In this document: positions 53,040-63,178 of the stretch, one piece after another
Layout of the letters: each line of letters opens with the position of its first letter
How positions within the stretch are numbered: the first letter of the stretch is position 1
Notes under the pieces: model-generated
Database searches by the model: none
Told to the model about the DNA's origin: nothing
The model's input: the letters and a program-made list of their open reading frames with translations, nothing else
Position numbers and translations under genes: made by a program
Assembly (NCBI GenBank): GCA_029204225.1
Contig: CM055113.1
Span: forward strand, 7,221,852-7,285,851
DNA length: 64,000 bases
From: Diphasiastrum complanatum
Taxonomy: Eukaryota; Streptophyta; Lycopodiopsida; Lycopodiales; Lycopodiaceae
Reading direction: 5' to 3'

Positions 53040-53287
53040 ACAAACCAAGCACTGCTGATTTAAATGTCTATTTCAAGTTGGTGTAGCATTTCTTGATATT
53101 TGGCATCCTATATGTTGATGACGAACTGATTTTCAGCAACAATGTCAACCTAGTAAAAGATGCTAAGCCACTGTTGTTCTCGGAATTCAATATGACAGAT
53201 ATGGATCAAGCTCACTAATGTCTAGGAATTCAAATCCATAGAGAAAGGGAGAGAAAGCCGATTTACATTACTCAACAAAGGCATCTT
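53040..53287 (+). pseudogene. Older Copia reverse transcriptase, left half
   Basis: With frameshifts: ILYVDDELIFSNN (catalytic box), DAKPLLFSEFNMTDMDQAH, then GIQIHRERERKPIYITQQRH. The reading is interrupted by E3 at 53288 and resumes at 56994 (LHNTLIRYNMMNCKEAHSTM). The two halves join cleanly once one copy of the duplication ATCTT is removed. Confidence 0.78.
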
Positions 53288-53758
53288 CGTGAAGAATTGC
53301 CAAAAATTGGCAAATCTAGCTTGATAAAAAACCATGTAGTATAATGTAAATTTTGTACATAAGTGGATTCCACACATGTGAGGCCAAGATGACACGTGGC
53401 AATCCACTCCTATTGTAGGTTAGGTCAAGTTTATAGGGTTGGTCATGTCATTTTGGCAGTGATTCCTAGTTTATAGGACCTAAATCCTAGATTTAAGGTG
53501 AAAATTTGACCAACTAGCTATCTACCAAGCATGACTCTAGGAAATAGACTAGGGTTTCATTTTAGGTCAAGGAGAGTGAGTTAACTTCCTTATTACATGC
53601 TGGAAATCCACCTAACTTCAAGAAGGAAGTCGAATTTGCTATGTATTCCCTCTCTCCATAGTGAGTAGATAGAAACTTTTTGGATCCCATTGGCAATCTC
53701 AAGCTAGTTCACTATGTACATTGAGTTTTTGTGATCCAAATGAAACCAAATCAATTTC
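53288..53758 (+). repeat. Partial 5' LTR of E3
   Basis: Matches 56191-56770 with the exception of a 105-bp segment (about 53358-53440) that is replaced in the 3' LTR. Similarity to the 3' LTR ends at about 53758 and leader sequence like that of E1 follows. Confidence 0.82.
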
Positions 53759-53960
53759 CATTTCTTTGCAAGATTTGTTTGAAAGTAGTTTTCACTTCAT
53801 CTTATCTTCATTCCAGCTTTGTGAGGGAGTGATAGAACTGTGATTATAAGTCCATTTGTTGGACTAAAAATCAAATTTAAGTGAAACACTACAAGTGTGA
53901 GACCTTTGTGAGTTTCAAGTCAATCAAATCTATTTCTTGTTTGTAGAAGTCACTAGTAAG

Positions 53961-54890
53961 ATGGGATCTACTGGAGCATACCTTCTAGAAGCTAGTGAGA
54001 GATTGAATTCTACAAATTATGCTATTTGGAAGGTTAGAATGGAGTCACTCTTGCTGCTCCAAGACCTTTTTGAGTTCTTGATTGACGATGAAGATGAACC
54101 TCTAGGTGCACAGGAGTTACCTGGATACAAAAAGAGATCTAGGCTTGCACTTCATTGTGTGAAGATGAATGTGAGCAATGATTTGTTGAGAGAAGTATCA
54201 GCATGTACTAGTACTATAGAGGCTTGGGAGTCTTTAAAATCAATCTTTGAATCTAGTAACGCTTTGAGAGTTCTCATGCTTAGAAAGCAGATTTTGCAAA
54301 GCATGAAAAGAAGTGAGGAGAGTGCATAGGCTTATGTGCTAAGAATCAAATTTCTAAATAGGGAGTTGGCTTCCATTAGAGAGAAGATTCAAGATGGAGA
54401 GCTTGTACAAATTGTTCTTAATGGTCTAGGAGATGACTTTGCAAATTTGGTTCAAAGTTTTGCCACCCAAGACACTTTGCCATCTATTGATAAGCTCCAT
54501 AGTGTGCTTGTGGCTGAAGAGCGTAGGATGCTCCATGCAAAAGCAAGGATGGGTTCCTTACCATTGCAGGATGGAGATGAGAAAGCCAATTTCTCATTCA
54601 AGGGCAAAAGGAAGACCAATGGAAAGAAGAAGCATCCAAAGGAGGCCAAAGAAGACGATGATGCATCAAGCTCAAAGGACAAATCAAAGCAAAAATGCTT
54701 CTTTTGTGAAAAGAAGGGGCATTATGCATCTGAATGCTACAAGAGGCTAAGAGCACAAGTGGAGGAGACATCTACATCCTCACCAACAAGCAATAGCAAT
54801 TCAAAGGACCCCACATGTCTTGTGAAAAAGACTTTCTCTCAATCTTACACTCTTTCAATGATGCTAAAAAGTTTGTCTTACTGCAAATGA
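53961..54890 (+). pseudogene. E3 gag with one amber codon
   Basis: MGSTGAYLLEASERLNSTNY, then IWKVRMESLLLLQDLFEFLI, VLNGLGDDFANLVQSFATQD and LVAEERRMLHAKARMGSLPL, a Lys-rich stretch and the zinc knuckle CFFCEKKGHYASEC. This is Copia gag (UBN2 family). The frame is open except for TAG at 54327-54329, in the position of a glutamine-like codon, and ends with TGA at 54888. Otherwise it is well preserved. Confidence 0.82.
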
Positions 54891-55216
54891 TGAAGAGTGT
54901 AGGATAGATGGTGTTGGCACCATATGTTTGTGTCTAGAATCCTCAAAATGCATGGATCTAGAAAATATCCTTTATGTACCATCAATCACCAAGAATATGC
55001 TTAGTGGCCACTTTAAGCATGGTGTTTGTTTCATCTTGAAGAATGATGTTTGCATTGCAAAGGGATTTAAGCATGGAAGATTGTTTAAGTGGCTTTTGAG
55101 AGGGTGAGCTTGGCAAAGGAGGAGATCACTCAAGAGGAGATCTTGGCAAAGTGTGGTCTTGCTTGCATTGAGGAGGAGCATCAAAAGGAGGAAGATCTTG
55201 AGGATCAGCTCAAAGC
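54891..55216 (+). pseudogene. E3 protease-region relic
   Basis: Frames read ECRIDGVGTICLCLESSKCM and LENILYVPSITKNMLSGHFK, then GVCFILKNDVCIAKGFKHGR, matching E2. The active-site DSG that should precede this has been lost, together with about 30 codons. Confidence 0.68.
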
Positions 55217-55984
55217 ATGAGAGTTCCAAGGGAGTCCTCAATGACAATGGTTGAGTCATCAAATTGCATGCAAATTGTCCATTCAAGTGTGCATCTTGCA
55301 AGGGTGGTGAGTGTTGGAGAGTCTACTTTCTTTGAATACTTTTTGGAAAGTATTAGTAGAAATGAGGTGACTTGTTTCTTATCTTTAAGATCTATGGTGT
55401 TTGGTACTCTTTATGACAAGACAATGAAATTAGATGCTTTCAAATCTTCATTTGTTGTTGATAAAGCAATTTCATTGGATAACTATTTTTGTAATAGTTC
55501 TAATTGTGTCATAAAAAATGAAATATCACTTTTATTGGAAATCTTTGGGTCCACATGCTTTGAGCATGGTCATTCCAATGTAAGGATCAAAGATTATCCT
55601 ATTTCAATGATAGGAATAATGGTAGTATTTTGCTCTTCAAGTAGAGATTGTAGAATCTACTTGTTTTCCATCAAAGATGTTGTCAATGGTGGAAATTTGA
55701 TCTTTCAAAAGTGGAAGATCTGTAAACATGAAGAAGCACCTTTGGATCAACACCTTATTCAATTCATTGATGGTTTGGAGTCAAGTCAAGTGGAGGAGCA
55801 AGCTCAAGACCCGAGGACTCCAAGAAGAACCATGAGTATCAAGATGGAGCCATCTAGGCTCAATCATATGGACCAAGCAAGGCAAGTTGTCTTTGACAAC
55901 AATATGTATGCACCTAATAGTTTTATTGATGTATCTTCAAGTGCACAAAATGCCTTGGAATCCATGGCTTGGTATGATGTATAG
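55217..55984 (+). CDS. E3 255-codon ORF, integrase tail and linker region
   Basis: Counterpart of the E2 ORF at 42327-43094, with identical start and stop positions. It contains LEIFGSTCFEHGHSNV, DYPISMIGIMVVFCSSSRDC, RIYLF and the linker EEQAQDPRTPRRTMSIKMEP and ends AWYDV. The Copia integrase-to-RT linker is recognisable in the middle. The first 90 residues do not resemble integrase core. Both copies being open while neighbouring regions carry stops suggests recent amplification or constraint. Confidence 0.6.
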   Translation: MRVPRESSMTMVESSNCMQIVHSSVHLARVVSVGESTFFEYFLESISRNEVTCFLSLRSMVFGTLYDKTMKLDAFKSSFVVDKAISLDNYFCNSSNCVIKNEISLLLEIFGSTCFEHGHSNVRIKDYPISMIGIMVVFCSSSRDCRIYLFSIKDVVNGGNLIFQKWKICKHEEAPLDQHLIQFIDGLESSQVEEQAQDPRTPRRTMSIKMEPSRLNHMDQARQVVFDNNMYAPNSFIDVSSSAQNALESMAWYDV

Positions 55985-56190
55985 TTTTTGAAGTGTGCTA
56001 CATGTATATAGACACATTTGTGGAACATCTTGTAAGGGATCCTTTAAGAGGTGGTGAAAGATCCTTCATGGACATCATTCTCTATTGGTCTCAAAAGTTC
56101 CTTGTTTGTAGCTGGTTTTTTTAGACACTTCTAAAAGCATTCATTCATCTAGCAAGAGAGTTGTAGATAGATCAAGCTAAATTTGAGGAG

Positions 56191-56988
56191 TGTGAAGAAT
56201 TGCCAAAAATTGGCAAATCTAGCTTGATCAAAAACCATGTAGTATAATGTAAATTTTGTACATAACTAAGTCTACATGATGGTGATACAGTTGGATCAGA
56301 TGAGGATTTATCCCATTTAGAAGATTTGTCGCTTAATGTACCTTTGGAACCTGAGAAAGTGCTCAGAACCAGAGATAAACAATTGAGAAATCGTTCTATC
56401 TTTGAGTGCTTAATTCGGTGGAAGGGTAATACTGAGGTTGGTCATGTCATTTTGGCAGTGATTCCTAGTTTATAGGACCTAAATCCTAGATTTACGGTGA
56501 AAATTTGACCAAATAGCTATCTACCAAGCATGACTCTAGGAGATAGACTAGGGTTTCATTTTAGGTCAAGGAGAGTGAGTTAACTTCCTTATTACATGCT
56601 GGAAATCCACCTAACTTCAAGAAGGAAGTCGAATTTGCTATGTATTCCCTCTCTCCATAGTGAGTAGATAGAAACGTTTTGGAGCTCATTGGCAATCTCA
56701 AGCTAGTTCACTATGTACATTGAGTTCTTGTGATGCAAATGAAACCAAATCAATTTCTACTTGTTTCTCAGGTTGAAGATCGTACTACAGCTTGTAGTAC
56801 ACATGTGTGGGCTCGGATTTCAATTTTTATCAATGCTTTTGATTGTTAATGCTTGTTGTTTGTCAAGTTGCCAATCTAGATCAACTTTTTTGTGTCTGGT
56901 TTTTTGATAGATTGTTAAGCAAGCATCCAATCACTCTTGTGGATCTTTTGTAGATCCATTTATGGTCCTAAAGTACAGTACTTTCACA
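56191..56988 (+). repeat. 3' LTR of E3, carrying foreign sequence
   Basis: Starts TGTGAAGAATTGCC after the purine tract and ends CTTTCACA. The segment 56266-56435 replaces the normal LTR sequence (see the separate entry). It contains ACACATGTGTGG near 56800. Confidence 0.85.
56266..56435 (+). pseudogene. Gypsy chromodomain fragment inside the E3 LTR
   Basis: Open frame reading LEPEKVLRTRDKQLRNRSIF followed by ECLIRWKGNTE. This is the start of the chromodomain at the end of chromovirus integrases (PE-I-L-R-QLRN, then L-RWKG). It is preceded by an acidic linker. It lies precisely where about 105 bp of the LTR are missing compared with the 5' copy. Confidence 0.8.
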
Positions 56989-56993
56989 ATCTT

Positions 56994-57823
56994 CACAACA
57001 CACTCATCAGATACAATATGATGAATTGCAAAGAAGCTCATTCGACAATGGACCCAAGCCTACGATAGGACCAATGTCCTCAGACAAAGCAAAAAAGGAG
57101 CAAATGAGAGAGTATCCCTATTAGTCGATACTTGGATCTCTCATGCATGCAATGTTCTGTACCAGAGTTGACATCTCTTTTGTAGTTAGCTAACTAAGTC
57201 AATTCATGGATAATCTTGGCATGATACATTGGAAGACTGTCATTTGAGTCATGAGGTATATTCGAGCTACACATGACTCATGCATCTTCCGTGGAAAAGT
57301 CAACAACAACAAGCTACACCTACTCAGTGGATATACAGACATAAGTTGGGAAAGAGATGTAGATAGTCGTAAATCCACATCAAGATTTACATTCTTCTTC
57401 AACGGCGTCCCTATCTCCTAAAATAGTCATAATCAAACCTCTATTGCTCGTTTTTTATAAGAGTCAGAGTATATCATTGCTTCTCAAGCTATTAAAGAAG
57501 TAGTATGGTTGAGAAATTTGCTATCAGACATTTTTCTGAATTAGTATAGTCTGACAATTGTATTATGTGATAATCAAAGTGCCATTGTCTTATCGACCAA
57601 CCCTAGATTTCATTCTAGGAGTAAACACATTGAAATTCAATATCACTATGTCAAGAGTAAAATTCTCAATAGAGAGGTGAGCTTAGAGTATTGTCAAAGG
57701 CAGGACATGACAACAAATATATTCACTAAGACATTGAGCATTGATACACACAACAAATTTTGTGCATCGATTAGTTTGAAGATCAAGGCATTCATGGATC
57801 CAGATTAAGGGAGGGAGGGAGAT
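56994..57823 (+). pseudogene. Older Copia RT and RNase H, right half
   Basis: Continues the fragment at 53040-53287: LHNTLIRYNMMNCKEAHSTM, then KLHLLSGYTDISWERDVDSR, SQAIKEVVWLRNLLSDIF, LCDNQSAIVLSTNPRFHSRS and KHIEIQYHYVKSKILNREVS, ending TTNIFTKTLSIDTHNKFC. This is RNase H with the Copia C-terminus. A purine tract (TTAAGGGAGGGAGGGAG, about 57807-57823) suggests the 3' LTR began there, but no LTR is recognised. Confidence 0.8.
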
Positions 57824-58030
57824 GGATTTATTCTCCTTATCTCTCCCAAATCTCATTGTTAATCTCAATTCATTTATGTTGTTACATATTTACTCACATT
57901 GTCGCACAATCTATAGAAATACACGAGATTTGAAGACAGGCACCTACACGATACTCAAACTATTGAAGGCAATCAACAAAGTCAGATTGTCAAAGGAGTA
58001 TCGACCATAAACGAGTGCTTGTGTGGATAT

Positions 58031-58032
<2 letters not shown>

Positions 58033-58082
<50 letters not shown>
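58033..58082. repeat. (AT)16(AC)9 compound microsatellite
   Basis: Pure AT tract 58033-58064 followed by AC 58065-58082. Directly after it lies CCCCGAC-TACTT-GTCGGGG (58082-58100), a perfect 7-bp hairpin. Confidence 0.96.
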
Positions 58083-58404
58083 CCCGACTACTTGTCGGGG
58101 CACGGAGGTGGTACCCTATGAGTCACTCAAAATTCACAGGTCACTGGGGTCATGCATGTAGAACACCTGATCAGACAGATCTCTATTCTACTAACAAAGC
58201 ACGCAATTTACTTGACAAAGGATGAGAAAAAAATGAACACGAACTCGAAACATTTCTATTCGTGATCAACCTCAAAGGATTCGTGAAATTTATCTTGTAG
58301 TCAAATCGAAAGATTCACGAAATTTATTTTGCAGTCAACTCAAAAGATTCGTGAAATAGTTTCTTGTAGAAGCTCGTGGGTCATTCCTCACAACTCGAAC
58401 CTTA

Positions 58405-59200
58405 TTGGCGAAAGATGCGACAATGACACTTAAAAAGGCAATAGACAGAGTAAAAGAGGAAGTAGAAGCTCATGAACGCTATGACGACAATGGTAGTGCT
58501 AATTTATGCTACTCAACAAATTCAATTCAAGAAGTAGTACTTGATTCAGGAGCTACATCACATTTTGTTTTCTCGAAACAAATTTTATCTGAGTACAAGA
58601 AGACGAATTATTCGAGATTCATTATACTTGGAGACGGTTCTAAGCACGTGGGTGATGGAACTAGTATATTATGGCTGGACACGAATCAAGGTGACAAGAA
58701 ACTGGAGGAAGTTCTCTATGTCCCTACTCTTGACAAAGATATTCTATTCGTAGCTAAGATAGTCGATACAGACATGTCAGTAACCTTCACAAAGAACTCT
58801 TGTAAACTGTTCGAGGAAGATTCTGATAACCTAGTTGCTAAAGGCAACAAAGAAGGAAAATTGTATCACTTGAACATTTGAACTCAAATCGAACAAGCAA
58901 ATCAAACTCAGGAATCGACAGATCTGTGGTACAAGAGGCTATGTCACATGAACATGGAAGCCTTGTACCAAGCCAACAAAAGTCAGATAATTGAAGGAGT
59001 TGAAATCAAAAGTAGAGATATTTGAACTACCTACGAATCCTATCTTAAAGGCAAGATGACTAGAACATCTTTCAGTAAGGATGTTTATAAAGCAACTAAG
59101 GTACTTGAAATTGTGCATTCAGATATTTGTGGACCATTCGGAGTATTGTTGTTGGGTGATGCAAAGTACTTCATTACATTTATTGATGACTTCAGCAAGT
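58405..59200 (+). pseudogene. Copia protease to integrase-start fragment
   Basis: The ORF at 58405-58881 contains VVLDSGATSHFVFSKQI (protease active site) and LEEVLYVPTLDKDILFVAKI. After a stop, LWYKRLCHMNMEALYQANK is the pre-integrase region, in which the zinc cysteines are altered to tyrosine. LEIVHSDICGPFGVLLLGDA and FITFIDDFSK start the integrase core. It ends abruptly at about 59200. Confidence 0.8.
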
Positions 59201-59204
59201 TGAA

Positions 59205-60757
59205 TATCTCTAAATCCGACCAAATGCCAATTTCTGGTCAAGCACGGTGGTGTAGTTTTTAGGCCACGTAGTTTCAAGGCATGGTATCGCTACCGATGTC
59301 GACATAATCCGCATAATACTTGCTCTACTAGAACCAGGAATTGTACATGAAGTATATATATTTATGGAGCATTGCAACTATTATTGGAGGTTTGTCCTAA
59401 CTTTGCTAAGCTGGCCCGTTCGATATACCAAATGACCATCCAGCTCGAATGGACATCTGAAGTCACTGAGGCTTTTCACAAACTCAAGAAAGCCTTAGTC
59501 ACTACACCAATCTTTCAACCCCCTATTTGGACCATAGAATCTCATGTCCACAGAGGCGCTTCTGAATATGTCATAGGGAGTGTTCTGACACAGTTTGGGG
59601 AGTACAAGAAGGATTATCCGATCTACTTCGCTAGTAGGCAATCGATTCCCATGGAGATGAACTATACGACCACCAAACTAGAAGCACTAGCAATGGTATA
59701 TAGTGTGAAGACATTATGCCATTACCTACTAGTGAATCCTTTCGTCTTCTTCATAGATCACCAAGCTGCACGACAGGACGGATCACTAGATAGCAACTGC
59801 TTTTCCAAGAGTTCGACTTCAAAATAGTTGCTCATAAGGGGAAGCAACATTATCTGGCTGATCACCTCTCACGGATCCACAACATTTCTAAGAGTACAGG
59901 GGTTGATGACGAACTCCCTGACGCCATCTTGTTCCACATCAACGCCATCCCTGCCGACATCGTTGGATATCTTATGTTGGGACGCATTCCCCCTAAGATA
60001 AACAAGATAGAACAATGTGGTGGATCCTAAAATCTATCTCCTACACATTGATAGCATGATAGATTTATCTCATGTGCAATGATGGAATTATACGCCGAGG
60101 CATCCTAACACACAAAGTGCCCCATGAAGGAATAGGTGGAGGGAATTTCGCTGCCGAAGCTACCAATACGAAAGTGCTGCAAGATGGCATGTGGTGGCCC
60201 ACGATGTTCAAAGATAGTCACTATCAGATTAAAAGGTGTGACGTGTGCCAACGGTTCAACCAAACCCAAGAAAAAAATAGAATGTTGTTATGACCTATTT
60301 TGGTCGAGATGCCATTTGAGAAATGGGACATTGACTTTGTCAGTCCTATTCATCCAACTATGCATGGTTCCCAAGCTCGATATATCATCGTGGCCACCGA
60401 GTACTTGATCAAATGGTTGAAGCCAAAGAAGTGAGGAAGGTTGACGCCAACTCCACTGCTAAAATCTTGTATAAAAATATCTTAGTACATTTTGGGTGCC
60501 CACTAGAACTTGTGAGTGATCGCGGAACACATTTTCTGAATGAAACCATCACTCACTTGTTGTCCTCACATCTGATTGTCCATAGGAAGAGCACACCCCT
60601 ATTACCCGCATTTCAACGGACAAGTAGAATCATCAAACAAGATTCTCTGTGGTATTATCATGAAGATGGTTGAAGTGTCATGCTTGGATTGGGAACACAA
60701 ACTTCACACAGCCTTCTGGGCATTCAAAAACCACCTTCAAGATGAGCATTGGATAAG
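59205..60757 (+). pseudogene. Gypsy RT/RNase H to integrase fragment
   Basis: Begins inside reverse transcriptase (FLGHVVSRHGIATDVDIIRI). It continues with RNase H (LEWTSEVTEAFHKLKKALVT and NYTTTKLEALAMVYSVK), the linker VAHKGKQHYLADHLSRIH, the H2C2 finger (CDVCQRFNQTQEKNRM) and integrase with WDIDFVSPIHPT, LVSDRGTHFLNETI and FNGQVESSNKILCGIIMKM. These carry the three acidic residues. Frameshifts occur near 59830, 60290, 60410 and 60600. It ends at about 60757, where other sequence starts. Confidence 0.85.
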
Positions 60758-61573
60758 TGTTAGCTGATATTTTCGCACAAAAAATCGGGCTATTTTTAGA
60801 GCGATTTTCACAATTTTGTACAAAAACTGACATGTAAATCCCAGCTATTAATGGTAAAATCGACACACAGTTGCCTATAGATAGGGGTCCCAGCCCGCCC
60901 AAAATGTGGCTAGAGCAAATTTTAATACGTTAGAAATGGCCCACAGAATAGTTTACGGCCTTAGAATTGGCCTAATTATACTAGCCGGCATGGCCGAGCG
61001 AATTTTCCAATGTACTCCATTACTTGTTATTAATACAAAAATTGCCAACTGTGTTTTTTAGGGAATTGGTTGCCTTAAAGAAACAGTCATGAGTGCTCGC
61101 CAGTAACGATACACGAAAACCGGCAATGAGAAAACCTACTCGTAACAAATGACCGGAAATTATGGGACAAGGTCAAGGAAACCATAACAAAAATATAGGC
61201 AAGATCCAGTGCAAGTCGAAACGACACCCCGACAGACAAATCACCTCGACAACTTAAGCCATGGGCCATGGACAAGCAAATGGGAAATGCAGGTGGAGGC
61301 CAAAAGTGCATAACAAAAATATCCTACCTAAAAGTGGTAGGGGTTGACCACAAGTAGCAAAGAGGACTACCCAATTAAGAAAGACAATCAAGTAAAGTAC
61401 TTGCTATTTATGTCACCAACAAGTGCAAAAGAGAAAAGTGGCTCACAAAAGTGGGTACCCAGGTACCAGTGACCCAAAACATCTTTTCAAGACAAAGGGG
61501 GTACCACTTCAAGTCCAATCCCAAGTTAAAGATCTTGTACAAAGCGGGACACATGGCATGAAGGGATTGAAAA
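60758..61573. other. Unassigned repeat-like sequence after the Gypsy integrase
   Basis: Begins TGTTAGCTGATATTTTCGCA exactly where integrase similarity stops. This could be an LTR start, but no second copy is in the window. It contains GC-richer sequence than its right neighbour and no coding motif. Confidence 0.4.
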
Positions 61574-61957
61574 GTGAAAACTTGGCATTATGATGGGAGG
61601 CTGCCTATAAAAGGAAGAGAGCACCAGAGGTTGAGCCAACCAAGAAATTGCATGTTGTACCCACAAAGAGAGCATGGGGAGGAGGAAAAGGAGTTTGATC
61701 CTAGCAAGCTGAAAGTTGTCGTGGCAACTGGAAATGCGAAAACTTTAAAGGCAAAACGACCAAGAAAAAAAGTATTTTCCCCAATAAATAAAAAGCCCAT
61801 TGAGATTGAAGAAGAGCCATCATCTGAGAAAGAAGAGATAACGTTGTCGGGCTTCCCATTTAGTTCTGTTGTATTTTCCAGTGATCAAGAAGTTAATCTC
61901 AAAAGAAAAGTTGGCACAAATATTGAGATTAAAGAGATAATTATACTATGCAGTTAA
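61574..61957 (+). other. Lysine/glutamate-rich ORF downstream of a TATA motif
   Basis: 127 codons with basic (KAKRPRKKVFSPINKKPIEI) and acidic (EEEPSSEKEEITL) stretches. A TATAAAAGG at 61606-61614 lies inside its first codons, so a transcript from that motif would start downstream and use a later ATG. It could be the start of an unassigned retroelement or a chance ORF. Confidence 0.25.
61606..61614 (+). promoter_or_regulatory. TATA-box-like motif TATAAAAGG
   Basis: A good match to the plant TATA consensus in GGCTGCCTATAAAAGGAAG, a typical setting in LTR promoters. Whether 60758 onward is an LTR is not established. Confidence 0.4.
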
Positions 61958-63178
61958 AGTTCATCTATATAGAAACATTGATTTACAGTATACTTAAGTT
62001 TTGTAAAGCTTGTGTTACTTGAATTTGTTAGAAAGCTTGTATTTGGTTAAAGAAATCTTTGAAAGTGTGCTTCAATTTTGAAAGTTATTTTCCTAGATAG
62101 GACTCTACAATATTTATATTTTTTGGTATAGTTTCAGTTATCTTTCAATTTGTTGAAATTTGTTTTTGGATATTAAAGATTTTCAATGTCTTTAAAAATA
62201 TATATTCCATTTAAGTTTTTGAAGTTATGTGATAATTGTTTTTATAACTTGCATGAAGTTGCTCACGTAGCTCATTATTATCATTAAATTAGAATATATT
62301 TTGTATCTATTTGTTGACCAAGTTACAAATATAATTAAATTTGAATATATCAATAAGATAGTTTGATATAAAAAGTATGTTTGCTTGATATTAAAAATAC
62401 AATATATAATTATGTTATTAAAGTTTATTTTGTTGTTCTGTAAATGTGAATTTAATTAAGCAAATTAAAAAATCAATACAAAGTGGAAAATTATGTAGGT
62501 TTTTGGGAGATTTTGAACATACTTTTTTGGTTGACCTTCTTGATATACCAAAAACACATTTTTGTAGGTTTATAATTTTTCACATGTTTGTATTTTTAAA
62601 TTTAAGAAAAACACGTCATTTTTAAGATTTGTATGCACAAAAAACATGGTTTTTGTAAAATGACCTATTTTTTCTTAATTTTGAAAGATTTCTAAAGGGG
62701 AACCTCACAATGTTTCTCATTCAACTCGCAATGGTATTTGCGCCAATCAATTTGATTTTGATCAATCCAAAGCATACCTCTAGAACAATCTCATGCATCT
62801 CCCATGATAGTACATAAATCTACTACACCAGTAATGGTAGTCACAAGAGCTCAAAAGTGGAAAGAAGTTTTTTCTGAACCACCACTTTGCAGAATCAGTG
62901 CCAGTAAACAATCAACTTTCAGCTTTTAAAGTTTATCCAGATTCGAAATCAGAAAAGAAGTGTCATAACATGAGGCAATGGATTAAATATCTACAAGCAT
63001 ACAAGGCATTGGAAGCTACTAGATTTGATGCTTTAAATCCACCTATACTTATTATTAATGAATGTCAACCAGACCCATTACATAGCTCAAATCAATGAGC
63101 ATATGTAAATACCCAGTTACATCAATGTGAGGAGTCTTTCAACATGATTGAACCCGAAATTTAAAAAATAGAGCTCTT
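61958..63178. other. AT-rich DNA, no gene recognised
   Basis: Mostly A/T-rich with poly-T and poly-A runs up to about 62700. A short open piece at 62898-63098 (VYPDSKSEKKCHNMRQWIKY) has no recognised family. Confidence 0.5.

Larger units (their letters stand above)
53288..56988 (+). mobile_element. Copia-family element E3 with target duplication ATCTT
   Basis: Flanked by ATCTT at 53283-53287 and 56989-56993. The 5' LTR (53288 to about 53758) is truncated at its inner side and its first base is C instead of T. No primer-binding site remains. Gag (53961-54890), a protease-region relic (about 54890-55200), a 255-codon ORF (55217-55984) and the purine tract (56179-56190) precede a 3' LTR (56191-56988). 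Integrase core and reverse transcriptase are absent, so the element is non-autonomous. Confidence 0.88.

Noticed and set aside
54327-54329. Programmed readthrough of the E3 gag amber codon
   Set aside because: It lies inside the gag core, where related gag has a sense codon, and no structure follows. A C-to-T mutation is the simpler explanation.
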